A stretch of 41,829 bases of DNA, from contig CANJCB010000038.1 of NCBI GenBank assembly GCA_947473305.1, positions 1 to 41,829 of the forward strand, written 5' to 3'. Each line of letters opens with the position of its first letter. The first letter of the stretch is position 1. Both the position numbers and the translations under genes were made by a program. Source of the stretch: Rhodospirillales bacterium. GTDB lineage: Bacteria; Pseudomonadota; Alphaproteobacteria; ATCC43930; CGMCC-115725. The notes under the pieces were generated by a model, which was given only the letters and a program-made list of their open reading frames with translations, had not been told where the DNA came from and did no database searches. Below, in pieces: positions 16,113 to 28,574 of this stretch.

Positions 16113-17609
16113 ATGGCGACAAGCAATCATATTCAGACCATTGAAACCGCCGAAGAGCGCCATTGGCGTTATGCGCTTTGGGCGGTGTCGGCGGTCACGA
16201 TGCTGCGACTCGCCTGGCTGTTCGCCGACCGCCTCGACCTCTATCCCGACGAGGCGCAGTACTGGCTCTGGGCCCAGGCGCCGAGCATCGGCTATTACTC
16301 GAAGCCGCCACTGGTGGCCTGGCTGATCGCCACGACGACCGCCTTTCTCGGCAATGCCGAGGCGGGGGTGCGCTTTTCGGCGCCGCTGTTGCACCTGGGC
16401 GCCGCCTTTTTCATCTATGGGATCGCCAAGCGGCTTTATGATTCGCGGGTGGCGGCCTGGTCGGCGGTGGTCTATGCGACCTTGCCGGGGATTTCCGCCT
16501 CTTCGATCATCATCTCGACCGACGCGCCGCTCCTCTTCTTCTGGGCGGCGGCGCTCTATGGTTTTCTCCGTGCGCGGGAGCCGGGTGGCGTGCGCTGGTG
16601 GATCGGCGTCGGGATCGCGGCGGGGCTGGGGCTTCTCTCGAAATACGCGATGGCCTATTGGCTCGTCTCCGCGCTCGTCTATCTGCTGATCGTCCGGGAC
16701 GAAAGAAAGCATCTGCCCGGGTTCCTCGTCGCCAGCCTGATCTCGCTTCTGGTCTATCTGCCGAATTTCGTCTGGAACTGGCTCAACGGCTTCCAGAGCT
16801 ATAAGCACACAGGCGACAATGCCGACATCGGCAATGCGGGGATCCATCCGGGAGCCTTCCTGGAATTCGGGGGTTCGCAATTCGGGGTTTTCGGCCCCAT
16901 CCTCTTCGCGGCTCTCATTTTCTTTGCGCTGACCCAGGGCCGCCGCCTGCTGCGTCCGCCAGCATCCCTGCTGGCCTGGTTCGCGCTGCCCACCTTGGTG
17001 ATGATGCTGGGCTTGAGCATGGCCACCCGCGCCCATCCCAATTGGTCGGCCCCCACTTATGTGAGCGGCACGATCCTGGTCGTGGCCCTTTTGCTGGAGC
17101 GCGGCTGGGGTCGGCTCGTTTCGATTTCCGTGGCGATCCATATCGTGGCGGTCGTTGCGCTCCTCGGGGCGAAGGACATCTCGGCCGCCATCGGCATGGA
17201 GATCCCCGGCAAATACGACCCGCTCCATCGCCTCAGGGGATGGAAGACAATCGGCCGCGTGGTGACCCAGACCCTGGCTCGGACGCCGAATGCGACACTC
17301 CTATGCGACGATCGCGAGGACCTGGCCTCGCTCCTCTATTACGTGCAGCCGCCGGTTGCCGGGAAATGGAACGCGGTCGGAGGGATCCACGACTGGTTCG
17401 ATGCGACCCGGGACATCTCCCAGGATATCGGCGCCGACTTCCTCCTCGTCAGTCGCCGCAAGCAATTGGGCGTCGTCGCGGATTACTTCAACGAGATCGG
17501 CCCTATCCAGCACATCACCGTGCCGGTCGGCCGCGGCGAGCAGCGCGATTACCTGATGGTCGAACTCAAGGGCTTCAAAGGCTACCGCCTGCCGCCCGCC
17601 GCTAAGTGA
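16113..17609 (+). CDS. GT39/ArnT-like membrane glycosyltransferase
   Basis: This 498-residue integral membrane protein is of the dolichyl-phosphate-mannose/ArnT (PMT_2) type, which moves a sugar from a polyprenyl-phosphate donor onto a lipid or protein outside the membrane. The first periplasmic loop carries the catalytic acidic pair in YPDEAQYW (Asp46/Glu47). This is followed by YYSKPPLVAWLI, the usual second signature. About ten hydrophobic segments follow, and the C-terminal 130 residues are soluble. Its 3' end overlaps the convergent phosphatase gene by 8 bp. With the PAP2 and ELM1-type genes next door, a role in modifying an envelope lipid or glycan is likely (inference). Confidence 0.88.
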   Translation: MATSNHIQTIETAEERHWRYALWAVSAVTMLRLAWLFADRLDLYPDEAQYWLWAQAPSIGYYSKPPLVAWLIATTTAFLGNAEAGVRFSAPLLHLGAAFFIYGIAKRLYDSRVAAWSAVVYATLPGISASSIIISTDAPLLFFWAAALYGFLRAREPGGVRWWIGVGIAAGLGLLSKYAMAYWLVSALVYLLIVRDERKHLPGFLVASLISLLVYLPNFVWNWLNGFQSYKHTGDNADIGNAGIHPGAFLEFGGSQFGVFGPILFAALIFFALTQGRRLLRPPASLLAWFALPTLVMMLGLSMATRAHPNWSAPTYVSGTILVVALLLERGWGRLVSISVAIHIVAVVALLGAKDISAAIGMEIPGKYDPLHRLRGWKTIGRVVTQTLARTPNATLLCDDREDLASLLYYVQPPVAGKWNAVGGIHDWFDATRDISQDIGADFLLVSRRKQLGVVADYFNEIGPIQHITVPVGRGEQRDYLMVELKGFKGYRLPPAAK

Positions 17610-18945
17610 CGGATAGGGTGGGGCGCGTGAGGGATATTCCGTAGCGTTCCAGCGTCTGGCGCAGCGCCAAGGTCGTCACGGCACCGACGAAGCAGCCGCC
17701 GATGACATCGCTCAGGTAATGCGCGTCGATGATGACGCGGCTCGCCGCCACCAGCCCGGCTGCCGCCAGATAGATCCTGAGATGACGCGGCCAGAGGATC
17801 CAAAGCGCGGTGGCGAGCGCCGCGACCGTGGTTGCGTGGCCGGAGGGAAAGGACCAGTAATCGGCCTGGAAGCGCAGGCCCTGGAAGCCGAAGAGCCCGT
17901 CGTTGAAGAGGATCTTCGGTCGCGCCCTGCCCGCCAAGATCTTTATGACGTCGGCGACGATGCCGGAGACCGCCACTGCCAGGAAGAGAAAGGCGGGCGT
18001 CCAGGCCAAGCGGTTCAGGCGTTCCGCGCGATGGGCCGACCAACTCGCCCGCGCGGCAAGCTTCAGCGTAAGATATAGCGCCAGGAAAAAGGCGAGATAG
18101 CTGCCCGACAGGCCGAAATCGGTGACGAAGCGAAAGAAATTCAGGAACCAGTCCGGGGCGAGCTTGAAGGCCCGCGCCAGGGGCCGGTCGAGGATCGCGT
18201 AGGAGACGACCAGGCCACCGAAGGCCGCGAAGCTCATCTTCGCCAGGGTCGAATTCCAGCGGTCGAGCGGCCCCCAGAGCACCCGCAATCCATCCCGCTC
18301 CACTACCCAGCGCCAGGTGAGCCAGGTCGTGCCGAAGACGAAGAGCCCGGAAAAGACCACATCCGATAGGAAATGCCCGCCTTGCGCGATCCGCGCGATG
18401 CCGACGACGGCCCCTGCGGCCAGCGCTACGACCGTCGTCTGCCGTCGCCTCACCCCGACTGGGATCAGGAAGGCCAGGGAGACGAGATAGAAACCCATGG
18501 CCGGGTGGCCCGCCACGAAGGAGCAGTTCCGCTCGCATTGACGGGCCGGAAGGGGGGCGGGAGTGAACTGCTTGGTCCCGCCGAAGGCTTCGACCTGCGA
18601 GGGGCGCGCGCGGCCCCAATGATCCTTCAGGACGGTATTGACGAGAAGACCGGGACCGAGGAGCAGGGCAATGACGAGAAAGGCGATGCGCGGCCGGTCG
18701 AGCCCGAAAAGCGCCCGTTTCCGCCAGACCAGAGAGGCCGCCGCAGCCAGGGCCAGCAGCAGGACCGCTTCGGTCACCCTCGGGACGATGTCGTAAAGAA
18801 AGCGGAACGGCGCCCAATTGGCGAGGAAGAAGCCTTCGCCCGGCCGCCAGAAAAGCCCCGTGGTCCAAAGATCGAGACCCGGAAAGAAAAGGAAGAGCGC
18901 ACTCGCCCCTGCCAGGGCCGCGAGATAGATCGCAATCCCGCGCAT
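17602..18945 (-). CDS. Membrane phosphatase with two tandem PAP2 domains
   Basis: This 447-residue membrane protein contains two PAP2 (type 2 phosphatidic acid phosphatase) units. Unit 1 reads KDHWGRARP, then VAGHPAMG, then RIAQGGHFLSD. Unit 2 reads KILAGRARP, FPSGHATT and SRVIIDAHYLSD. Unit 2 has all three canonical motifs. In unit 1 the usual PSGH is VAGH, keeping the catalytic histidine. Single-domain PAP2 proteins are about 200-250 residues, so this is a fusion or internal duplication. The start is the ATG overlapping the stop of the ELM1-type gene (TGATG), indicating translational coupling. Likely substrates are lipid phosphates such as undecaprenyl pyrophosphate. Confidence 0.88.
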   Translation of the reverse strand: MRGIAIYLAALAGASALFLFFPGLDLWTTGLFWRPGEGFFLANWAPFRFLYDIVPRVTEAVLLLALAAAASLVWRKRALFGLDRPRIAFLVIALLLGPGLLVNTVLKDHWGRARPSQVEAFGGTKQFTPAPLPARQCERNCSFVAGHPAMGFYLVSLAFLIPVGVRRRQTTVVALAAGAVVGIARIAQGGHFLSDVVFSGLFVFGTTWLTWRWVVERDGLRVLWGPLDRWNSTLAKMSFAAFGGLVVSYAILDRPLARAFKLAPDWFLNFFRFVTDFGLSGSYLAFFLALYLTLKLAARASWSAHRAERLNRLAWTPAFLFLAVAVSGIVADVIKILAGRARPKILFNDGLFGFQGLRFQADYWSFPSGHATTVAALATALWILWPRHLRIYLAAAGLVAASRVIIDAHYLSDVIGGCFVGAVTTLALRQTLERYGISLTRPTLSVT

Positions 18946-19898
18946 CAGGCGGCGCGCTTCATGAGGAGGTCGCGGATCATCGCAGCCGCCCGCGCCGTAT
19001 CGTTGAGCGGCGGATAGGACCATCGCTCGACCTGCCCGCGGAAGGGGCGGGTGACTTCGGCTTTCTCCATCATCGCATGGAAGCGGCGGAACTTCGTCGA
19101 CCCGCCTTCCAGCTCGATGACATGGACTGGCTTGCCCGTGGCGCCGGCCTCGCTGACCATGGAAACCGAATCGCCGGTCACCAGGATGGCATCCGCCAGC
19201 CCCAAGAGGCCGAAATAGGGATTGTCGCCGCTCCCGTCCCAGATATAGGCCGCGCAGCCCTTGAGCTTCTCGCGCAGGAGCGCAAGACCGGCCTCGCCTG
19301 TGCGTCGCGACGGCGTGATCGCGAGGCCATATCCGCGTTTGGAGACCTGGACAAGGTCGTCGGCGAGCTGACCCAGCCGCTCCAGGGTCAGCCTATAGAC
19401 CTTGTTGTTGCCACCCAGCAGGACGGAGACCAGCGGGCGCGGCAGATCTGCCAGCATCGGGGCGAAGCGTCTGCGCCCTTCCTCCAGCATCGCGGGCGTG
19501 ACCCGGTGGACGGCGCCCCGGGTCAGCACGACGTTGTCGCCTCGGGTGTGGTCGTGCTCCGGCACCACCATCAGGTCCACGTCCTGTCGGCCCGCATGCG
19601 GATCCTGGATATGGACCCAAAGCGTATGGCCCTTGTTCGCCGCCTTGACCGCTCGCGCCGGAGCTACGGTGTTGCGTCCGCAGCTGATGATGACTTGAGG
19701 CCAGGGCGGTTCCAGAAGATCGCCCTCGGGGCTTATGGCCATCAGGGGCTGGACCCAGAGCGAAGGCATCAGGTGCCGCCAGGGCGCGCGGATCACCAGC
19801 CGTTTCTCGACGAAGGGCAGGCCCAGCGCCTCCGCCAAGCCGAGCACCTGGCTCCTCATGCCCTGCTTGCCATCATGCAGAACCCAGACCTGAGACAT
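18945..19898 (-). CDS. ELM1-family (DUF1022) protein
   Basis: This protein of about 317 residues belongs to the family named after plant mitochondrial-fission factor ELM1. Visible features are WVLHDGKQGMRSQVLGLAEAL at the N-terminus, IISCGRNTVAPARAV, VSVLLGGNNKVYRL and a C-terminal ILVTGDSVSMVSEAGATGKPV. The last stretch resembles the nucleotide-sugar side of GT-B-type transferases. The bacterial function is unproven. Coupling to a double-PAP2 phosphatase and proximity to a GT39 gene suggest envelope glycan or lipid work (inference). A GTG two codons upstream (19904) is an alternative start; I use the ATG at 19898. Confidence 0.85.
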   Translation of the reverse strand: MSQVWVLHDGKQGMRSQVLGLAEALGLPFVEKRLVIRAPWRHLMPSLWVQPLMAISPEGDLLEPPWPQVIISCGRNTVAPARAVKAANKGHTLWVHIQDPHAGRQDVDLMVVPEHDHTRGDNVVLTRGAVHRVTPAMLEEGRRRFAPMLADLPRPLVSVLLGGNNKVYRLTLERLGQLADDLVQVSKRGYGLAITPSRRTGEAGLALLREKLKGCAAYIWDGSGDNPYFGLLGLADAILVTGDSVSMVSEAGATGKPVHVIELEGGSTKFRRFHAMMEKAEVTRPFRGQVERWSYPPLNDTARAAAMIRDLLMKRAA

Positions 19899-19923
19899 TC
19901 TCACGCGATCTCAACCAGCAAAG

Positions 19924-19954
19924 TTGCCTCGCCCCCGTGAAATTGGAATATAAT
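19924..19954 (+). promoter_or_regulatory. Candidate promoter of the Lrp-type regulator
   Basis: A perfect TATAAT lies at 19949-19954, with TTGCCT 19 bp upstream (19924-19929). Transcription would begin near 19961, inside the longer reading frame. This supports the regulator starting at the ATG at 19991. Confidence 0.5.
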
Positions 19955-19990
19955 TACCAGCTTCACCGGCTGGCGCGAGAAAATCCCGCA

Positions 19991-20467
19991 ATGCGACGCA
20001 TCAAGCTCGACAAGATCGACCGCAGGATCCTCCGCGATCTGCAGGCCGACGGCCGCATGACCAATGTGGAACTGGCGCAGCGGGCAGGCATTTCCGCGCC
20101 CCCCTGCCTGCGCCGGGTGCGGGCCTTGGAAGAGGCGGGTTTCATCCGAGGCTATCACGCGGATATCAACCCCGAGGCCCTGGGCTATGGGGTCACGGTC
20201 TTTGCCCAGGTCGGGCTTGCGAGTCAGGCGGAACCCGATCTCAAGGCTTTTGAGGCGCTGGTTGCGACCTGGCCGGAGGTGCGGGAGGCCCATATGCTCG
20301 CCGGCGAGACGGATTTTCTTCTGAAGGTGGTCGCCGAGGATTGGGACGGCTATCAGAAATTCCTGACGACCCAGCTCACCGCCGCGCCCAATGTGAGCCA
20401 CGTGCGCACGTCACTCGCCATCCGGTCCTCGAAATACGAGCCGGGCGTGCCGATCGAGCTGGATTAA
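19991..20467 (+). CDS. Lrp/AsnC-family transcriptional regulator
   Basis: This 158-residue regulator has an N-terminal winged helix (DKIDRRILRDLQADGRMTN through SAPPCLRRVRALEEAG) and a C-terminal RAM/ACT-like ligand domain (GVTVFAQVGL through ETDFLLKVVAED). Such proteins bind amino acids and assemble as octamers. I start it at MRRIKLDK (19991), not at the upstream ATG at 19937. The longer form adds 18 residues absent from the family and overlaps a good -10 box. It is divergent from the ELM1-type gene and converges on greA, with 9 bp between the stops. Confidence 0.92.
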   Translation: MRRIKLDKIDRRILRDLQADGRMTNVELAQRAGISAPPCLRRVRALEEAGFIRGYHADINPEALGYGVTVFAQVGLASQAEPDLKAFEALVATWPEVREAHMLAGETDFLLKVVAEDWDGYQKFLTTQLTAAPNVSHVRTSLAIRSSKYEPGVPIELD

Positions 20468-20476
20468 GCCGGCTTC

Positions 20477-20956
20477 CTAGCGGAAATCGACGGTGACGAC
20501 CTCATAGGACTTGGCGCCCCGGGGGGTCGTCACTTCGACGCTTTCGCCGGTGCCCTTGCCGATGAGCGCGCGGGCGAGGGGCGACGTCACCGAGAGCAGG
20601 CCCTGGCTGATGTCGGCCTCGTCCTCGCCGACGATCTGGAAGACCTGTTCTTCGTCGGTCTCCTCATCGGCGAGCTTCACGGTCGCGCCGAATTTTATGA
20701 CCTTGCTGCCCGAGAGCTTCGAGACGTCGATCACCTCGGCCCGGGCGATCTTGTCCTCGAGTTCCATGACACGGCCCTCGATGAAGCTCTGCCGCTCCCG
20801 CGCCGCGTGATATTCGGCGTTTTCCGAGAGATCGCCATGATCGCGCGCCTCGGCGATGGCCCGGATGATGGCTGGACGATCTATCGTCTTCAGCCTCTTC
20901 AATTCCTCCTGCAGCCGGGTGTAGCCGTCCGCAGTCATCGGGATCTTGTTGCTCAT
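20477..20956 (-). CDS. greA: Transcription elongation factor GreA
   Basis: This 159-residue factor rescues backtracked RNA polymerase by stimulating transcript cleavage. The N-terminal coiled coil carries the acidic tip in [19 protein letters not shown] (about 35-54). The C-terminal FKBP-like domain contains [21 protein letters not shown] and [13 protein letters not shown]. Length and motifs are standard. It follows carB on the minus strand, 88 bp away with a terminator between, so it probably has its own promoter. Confidence 0.97.
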   Translation of the reverse strand: MSNKIPMTADGYTRLQEELKRLKTIDRPAIIRAIAEARDHGDLSENAEYHAARERQSFIEGRVMELEDKIARAEVIDVSKLSGSKVIKFGATVKLADEETDEEQVFQIVGEDEADISQGLLSVTSPLARALIGKGTGESVEVTTPRGAKSYEVVTVDFR

Positions 20957-21000
20957 GAGGAAAGGGCTTTTAGGTTAGTTGGAAGGAAAGGCCGGATAGT

Positions 21001-21039
21001 GAAAACACCACCCTCCCCGGGCGGCGCTGCCCGAGGGTG
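21001..21039 (-). terminator. Intrinsic terminator after carB
   Basis: On the minus strand, a hairpin (outer stem CACCCT/AGGGTG, inner CGGGC/GCCCG, with a small bulge) is followed within three bases by TGTTTTC. It lies just past the carB stop and separates carAB from greA. Confidence 0.7.
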
Positions 21040-21044
21040 CGGTG

Positions 21045-24305
<3,261 letters not shown>

Positions 24306-24312
24306 CGGGGGG

Positions 24313-25488
24313 TTACTTCGCCTTTTCCATGAGGTCGGCGAAGCGCCGGAAGAGGTAATGGCTGTCCTGGGGGCCGGGGCTGGCCTCCGGATGATATTGC
24401 ACCGAGAAGATCGGCTTGCCCTCGACCTTCAGGCCCTCGTTGGTCCCGTCGAAGAGCGAGACATGGGTGACCTTCACGTCCTTGGGCAGGCTTTCCGGCA
24501 TGACGACGAAGCCGTGGTTCTGACTGCTGATCTCGACCTTGCCGGTTTCGAGGTCTTTCACGGGATGATTGGCGCCGCGATGCCCCGCCGGCATCTTCTG
24601 CGTCGTCCCGCCCAGCGCCAGCGCTAGGAGCTGATGCCCGAGGCAGATGCCGAAGATCGGCTGGCCCTTTTTGATAAGCTCCCGCAGGACTGGCACCGCA
24701 TAGGTCCCGGTGGCCGCCGGATCGCCGGGGCCGTTGGAAAGGAAGATGCCGTCAGGCTTATGGCGCAGGATGTCTTCGGCCGTGGCCGTCGCCGGCACCA
24801 CGGTGACCTTGCAGCCTTCCGACGCGAGCATTCGCAGGATGTTCCGCTTCGCCCCGTAATCGACGGCGACCACGTTGAAGCGCGGCTTGTCGAGCTTGCC
24901 ATAGCCCTCGCCCATAACCCAACGGGTCTCGTCCCACTGATAGGTCTGGCGGGTGGTGACTTCCTTGGCGAGATCCATGCCTTCGAGCCCTGGCCAGGCC
25001 TTCGCCTCTTCGATCAGGGCGGGGATATCGATCTTGCCGTCGGCGGCATGGACGACGATCCCGTTGGGCGGGCCCTTGTCCCGGATGCGCCGGGTCAGCC
25101 GCCGCGTATCGATGCCCGCGATGCCGACGAGGCCCTGGCCTTTGAGCCAGCTGTCGAAATGCCGGCTGGCGCGGTAATTGGCGGGTTCGGTGATATCGGT
25201 GCGGATGACGAGGCCGCGCGCCGCGGGCGTCGTGGTTTCCACGTCCTCCTCGTTGGCGCCCACATTCCCGATATGGGGGAAGGTGAAGGTGATGATCTGC
25301 CCGGCATAGGAAGGATCGGTCATGATCTCCTGATAGCCGGTCATGCTGGTGTTGAAGCAGACCTCGCCGACCGCCTGGCCGGTGGCCCCGATGCCGCGGC
25401 CCCAGAAGACGCTCCCGTCGGCGAGCACGAGCGCCGCGTTGCAGCCCTCCGGCCGAAATGGGATGGGCGAGGATCCGGGGTTACTCAT
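24313..25488 (-). CDS. carA: Carbamoyl-phosphate synthase, small (glutaminase) subunit
   Basis: This 391-residue amidotransferase subunit supplies ammonia from glutamine to CarB. The N-terminal CPSase domain begins [19 protein letters not shown]. The class-I glutaminase domain has the nucleophile in [16 protein letters not shown] and the His-Glu pair in [14 protein letters not shown] use the ATG at 25488. Extending upstream adds 30 cysteine-rich residues with no counterpart in the family. It is divergent from the yqeY gene. Confidence 0.97.
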   Translation of the reverse strand: MSNPGSSPIPFRPEGCNAALVLADGSVFWGRGIGATGQAVGEVCFNTSMTGYQEIMTDPSYAGQIITFTFPHIGNVGANEEDVETTTPAARGLVIRTDITEPANYRASRHFDSWLKGQGLVGIAGIDTRRLTRRIRDKGPPNGIVVHAADGKIDIPALIEEAKAWPGLEGMDLAKEVTTRQTYQWDETRWVMGEGYGKLDKPRFNVVAVDYGAKRNILRMLASEGCKVTVVPATATAEDILRHKPDGIFLSNGPGDPAATGTYAVPVLRELIKKGQPIFGICLGHQLLALALGGTTQKMPAGHRGANHPVKDLETGKVEISSQNHGFVVMPESLPKDVKVTHVSLFDGTNEGLKVEGKPIFSVQYHPEASPGPQDSHYLFRRFADLMEKAK

Positions 25489-25759
25489 GCGGGCTCGCTC
25501 TTCCTTTACCTTCGGGGCGCCCGTGCAAAGACCTGCCGCAGTGTAAGCGGCAGCGCAGCAAGTCTGCAGTCGGGCCAAACGGGCATCAGATAGACGCTCG
25601 CGCTTCCCCCGTCAAGCCCGGCTGGCTTGACGATTTGACGGTAGCGGCATCTAGAAGTTTGTTTATTTTCAAGTACTTAAATATCTGACGACGGAATATT
25701 TCCATCCACCGTCCGGCTCCGGTAATGTTCGACCTCGATAATGCCTGGAGACAGCCCTC
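25489..25759. other. Divergent control region between carA and yqeY
   Basis: No gene is seen here. An AT-rich core (about 25650-25690) probably holds back-to-back promoters. I could not fix -35/-10 pairs with confidence and saw no clear arginine-attenuator or PyrR-type structure. Confidence 0.4.
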
Positions 25760-26218
25760 ATGTTGCGCGAAAAAGTAAGCGAGACCTTAAAGGAAGCCAT
25801 GAAGGCGAAGGATTCCCGCCGAGTCTCGGCGCTCCGCCTCATCATGGCCAAGCTCAAGGACAAGGATATCGAGGTTCGCGTGAAGGGCAACATGACCGGC
25901 ATTCTGGATGGCGAGATCCAGCAGATGATGCAGAGCATGATCAAACAGCGGCGCGAGTCGATAGAGCTTTACACAAAAGGCAACCGCTCGGAACTCGCCG
26001 CCCAGGAACAGGGCGAGATCGACGTGATCGAGACTTTCCTGCCGCAGCAGCTCGACGATGCCGCCTTGGAAACGGCGGTGAAGGGCGTGGTCGCGGCGAC
26101 GGGCGCCTCTAGCATCAAGGACATGGGCAAAGTCATGGCAGGCCTCAAGGAAGCCCACGGTGGTCAATACGACCCCAGCAAGGCCAGCCTTGCGGTGAAG
26201 AAGGTGCTCGGCGGCTAG
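25760..26218 (+). CDS. GatB/YqeY-domain protein
   Basis: This 152-residue protein of the YqeY family is an alpha-helical protein related to the tail domain of the GatB amidotransferase subunit. It begins MLREKVSETLKEAMKAKD and contains RVSALRLIMAKLKDKDIEVR, then EIQQMMQSMIKQRRESIELY and EIDVIETFLPQQL. Its biochemical role is poorly defined; a link to tRNA handling is inferred from GatB. Location near dnaG-rpoD is typical in Alphaproteobacteria. Its stop overlaps the convergent cupin gene's stop by 4 bp. Confidence 0.95.
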   Translation: MLREKVSETLKEAMKAKDSRRVSALRLIMAKLKDKDIEVRVKGNMTGILDGEIQQMMQSMIKQRRESIELYTKGNRSELAAQEQGEIDVIETFLPQQLDDAALETAVKGVVAATGASSIKDMGKVMAGLKEAHGGQYDPSKASLAVKKVLGG

Positions 26219-26691
26219 AACTCGCTCCCGTCTTTCTTGCGGAAGACGCGAGACACCCCGTCCGCGCTTTCGATCGCCATGATGTCGTCGTCGGGATAAG
26301 TCACCCGATCCCCGGCGGAACGGTCGCCCACCTCCAGATAGATGACCTCGCGATTCGTGCGGTTTACGAGCGCATGGGCCCTGCCATTCGCTGGGAACCC
26401 TGCGCACATGCCGGGCTTCAATGGCGTTTCGCCCTCGTCGGTGATGAGGACCGGCTCGCCTTCCAGGACATAGATCAACTCGTCCTGGGTGCTGTGGGCA
26501 TGGCGCAATGCCGAAGAGCCGCCCGGCAGGATGCGGGTCAGGTTGACGCCGAAGTTCTTGAGCCCGAAAGCTTCGCCGAGGGGGTGTTTGAACCGCTTCA
26601 GCATCTGGCTCGCATAGGGTTCCGGGTAGTTGGAAGCCTTGGCGCGGGCGGGCACGCTCAGGGCATCGACGGCGATCGGACCTTTGGTCAT
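26215..26691 (-). CDS. Cupin-domain protein
   Basis: This is a single-domain cupin of about 158 residues. The metal-binding first motif is RHAHSTQDELIYVLEGEP (two His and a Glu). The second is PANGRAHALVNRTNREVIYLEVG. The start is the ATG at 26691 (MTKGPIAVDAL), 8 bp past the DyP peroxidase stop with GAGG just upstream. A longer frame would overlap the peroxidase gene. Such small cupins can be isomerases, dioxygenases or sugar/acid binders. Nothing here settles the activity. Confidence 0.85.
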   Translation of the reverse strand: MTKGPIAVDALSVPARAKASNYPEPYASQMLKRFKHPLGEAFGLKNFGVNLTRILPGGSSALRHAHSTQDELIYVLEGEPVLITDEGETPLKPGMCAGFPANGRAHALVNRTNREVIYLEVGDRSAGDRVTYPDDDIMAIESADGVSRVFRKKDGSEF

Positions 26692-26699
26692 CCCATGCC

Positions 26700-27584
26700 T
26701 CAGAGATTGAGAGCGGAAAGATCGAGCCGGTTGCCCTTGGCCGGTGGGCACCAGAAATAGCTGCCCGAGATCGGCCGCGAGAAGCGGAAGAGGGCGTCCA
26801 CCGTACCATCGTCGAGCCCGGCCATCCGGCGAAGTACCCGCTCGAAAGCGTCGAGCGAGGCGCCATAGGCGATGAACTCCAGCCCTTGCTCGACCCCGTT
26901 CGACCAGGGCATGGAACGCCGGACCATGAAAGCGGCGGGCTCGTAGTCTTCCTGGGTCGCCCGCTTCACATGGGCGGAAATCGGCGCATCCTCGATCTCC
27001 TCGTTGGTATCCTGGCGGCGGCCGAGCATCGCGTCCTTCTCGGCCTGGCTGTGGCCGTTGAAGTGCTTGAGGTCATGGACCCAGCGCTGCACCGCGACGA
27101 AGCTCGACCCGACCCGGCCCTCGCCCGAGGGGATCAGGGCCACGGCCACGCCATGATCGCCCACCGGGCTCTCCGTCCCGTCGATGAAGCCGGTGAGATC
27201 GCGGCCCTCGCCATAGGTGAAGGTGTCGATGGCGTCATTGAGCGGGAAGGCCTCGCCCAGGAGCTGCTTCACCGCTTCCGACCGATCGAAAAGCGCCGTC
27301 CGGTCGGGCGCGCGCAGGAAAACCCAGATCGACTGCTGGGTCGAGGGCACCACGGCCCCGGGACCCGAAAAGGCGGGGAAAGTTCTCAGTCCCGGTATTT
27401 CCCCGCCAACTCCCCTGACCAGGGGCTCGCCGAGGCCCACAGCGCCCCAGCCAAGGTCGAAGCCATCCGCAAAACGTCCCAGCCCGTGCTTTGCATCCGC
27501 TCCGGGCGCGAGCCTGAAATTGAGCGATCGGCCATAGCCATGGATTTGCCCGAGAACGCCAGGCTGAGCGAGATGTGCGGACAT
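26700..27584 (-). CDS. DyP-type haem peroxidase
   Basis: This 294-residue peroxidase uses haem and H2O2 to oxidise dyes, aromatics or other substrates. The diagnostic GxxDG distal motif is GFIDGTESP (about residue 137). The proximal haem-binding His is in PISAHVKRA and the conserved Arg in VRRSMPWSN. There is no signal peptide, so it is cytoplasmic or carried in an encapsulin-like shell; no encapsulin gene is nearby. GGAG is well placed before the ATG at 27584. It forms an operon with the cupin gene, 8 bp downstream. Confidence 0.92.
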   Translation of the reverse strand: MSAHLAQPGVLGQIHGYGRSLNFRLAPGADAKHGLGRFADGFDLGWGAVGLGEPLVRGVGGEIPGLRTFPAFSGPGAVVPSTQQSIWVFLRAPDRTALFDRSEAVKQLLGEAFPLNDAIDTFTYGEGRDLTGFIDGTESPVGDHGVAVALIPSGEGRVGSSFVAVQRWVHDLKHFNGHSQAEKDAMLGRRQDTNEEIEDAPISAHVKRATQEDYEPAAFMVRRSMPWSNGVEQGLEFIAYGASLDAFERVLRRMAGLDDGTVDALFRFSRPISGSYFWCPPAKGNRLDLSALNL

Positions 27585-27662
27585 GGAGGGACTCCGGGAA
27601 AAAGTACAACTTTCTCCCTAGTCCAAGCTCATGAACGGGTCAATCGCAGTGTTCGTGCGCGC

Positions 27663-28421
27663 CTATTTCCCCCGGGGGATGATCACCGGAACGACCACGG
27701 GCGCGGCCGAGGGAGGCGGCGGGGGCAGGGGATTGGACGTGCTGGACGAACGCACCTCGCGAACGATGCCCTGGTCGTCGACGTACACGGCGAGGAATTT
27801 CGTCCGGCGCAGCGCCTCCCCCATGTCCTCTTCGACGTATTCATAGATCAGCGCATGTCCCTTGCGGGACGAGATCATAGGATAGCTGGAGCCCCCGGTG
27901 GGCTTGCCGAAAAGCGCTATGACGTCCGCCTCGTGACTCTTGTCGCGTTCGATCAGCGCGACCTTGGTCTCGTCGAAATTGGTGCTGTCGGCTTGGAAGC
28001 TGCTGATGCCGACATATTCCACGAGCTTGCCGTTCCAGAAAAGAAGTCGCAGCGTCCGTGCCGGCCTGACGCCGGCAAAGCGGCCGATCAGCTGCTGACC
28101 CGAGGCATCCAGAAACCGGTAGCTCAGCCGCTCATAACTCCCGGTCTCCCGGGCGGAGACGAAGACCGATTGGCCCATGAGAAGCCGGATCACCTCGAAT
28201 TGAGTGGAGGGCGGCTGCAGCACGTCGCTCGTTTGGCTGCTCCGGCTGACGGCGGGGCCGAGCATGGCGGTGGCTTCGGCGGGTGTCGTCTCTCCGAGTT
28301 TCAGCGCGCCGTCGGACGGCATCTTGAAATCGCGCCCGGCGGTGCAGCCGGTGAGCAGCGCTAGGAGGACAAAGGCGAGCCCGAGCGCGTGCTTTGGCGC
28401 TGCCCTGCGAAGGATTGACAT
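27663..28421 (-). CDS. Outer-membrane-type lipoprotein, possibly BamE-like fold
   Basis: This 252-residue protein starts at MSILRRAAPKHALGLAF with a lipobox LLTGC, so the mature chain begins at a lipidated Cys. Two segments look alike: TPAEATAMLGPAVSRSSQTS and EADVIALFGKPTGGSSYPMI, each followed by a predicted beta-hairpin (FEVIRLLM; ALIYEYVEED). This pattern is reminiscent of the SmpA/BamE fold, but the match is weak. The tail is proline-rich (NPLPPPPPSAAP). The upstream in-frame ATG at 28523 would add 34 arginine-rich residues before the signal and is rejected. Confidence 0.78.
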   Translation of the reverse strand: MSILRRAAPKHALGLAFVLLALLTGCTAGRDFKMPSDGALKLGETTPAEATAMLGPAVSRSSQTSDVLQPPSTQFEVIRLLMGQSVFVSARETGSYERLSYRFLDASGQQLIGRFAGVRPARTLRLLFWNGKLVEYVGISSFQADSTNFDETKVALIERDKSHEADVIALFGKPTGGSSYPMISSRKGHALIYEYVEEDMGEALRRTKFLAVYVDDQGIVREVRSSSTSNPLPPPPPSAAPVVVPVIIPRGK

Positions 28422-28574
28422 TCGAAGCTTCCCCCAAAGTCTCTTGTCGACCCGAATAGCGGGGGACAATCTGCCCGCCGGGTCACGGCGACGCAAGCCG
28501 CGGGTCTCGCGCGCTGCTTCCAACTCCTATATCGTGATCCCTACCTCATCCGACCGAAGAGAGTCCCCTGGCCG

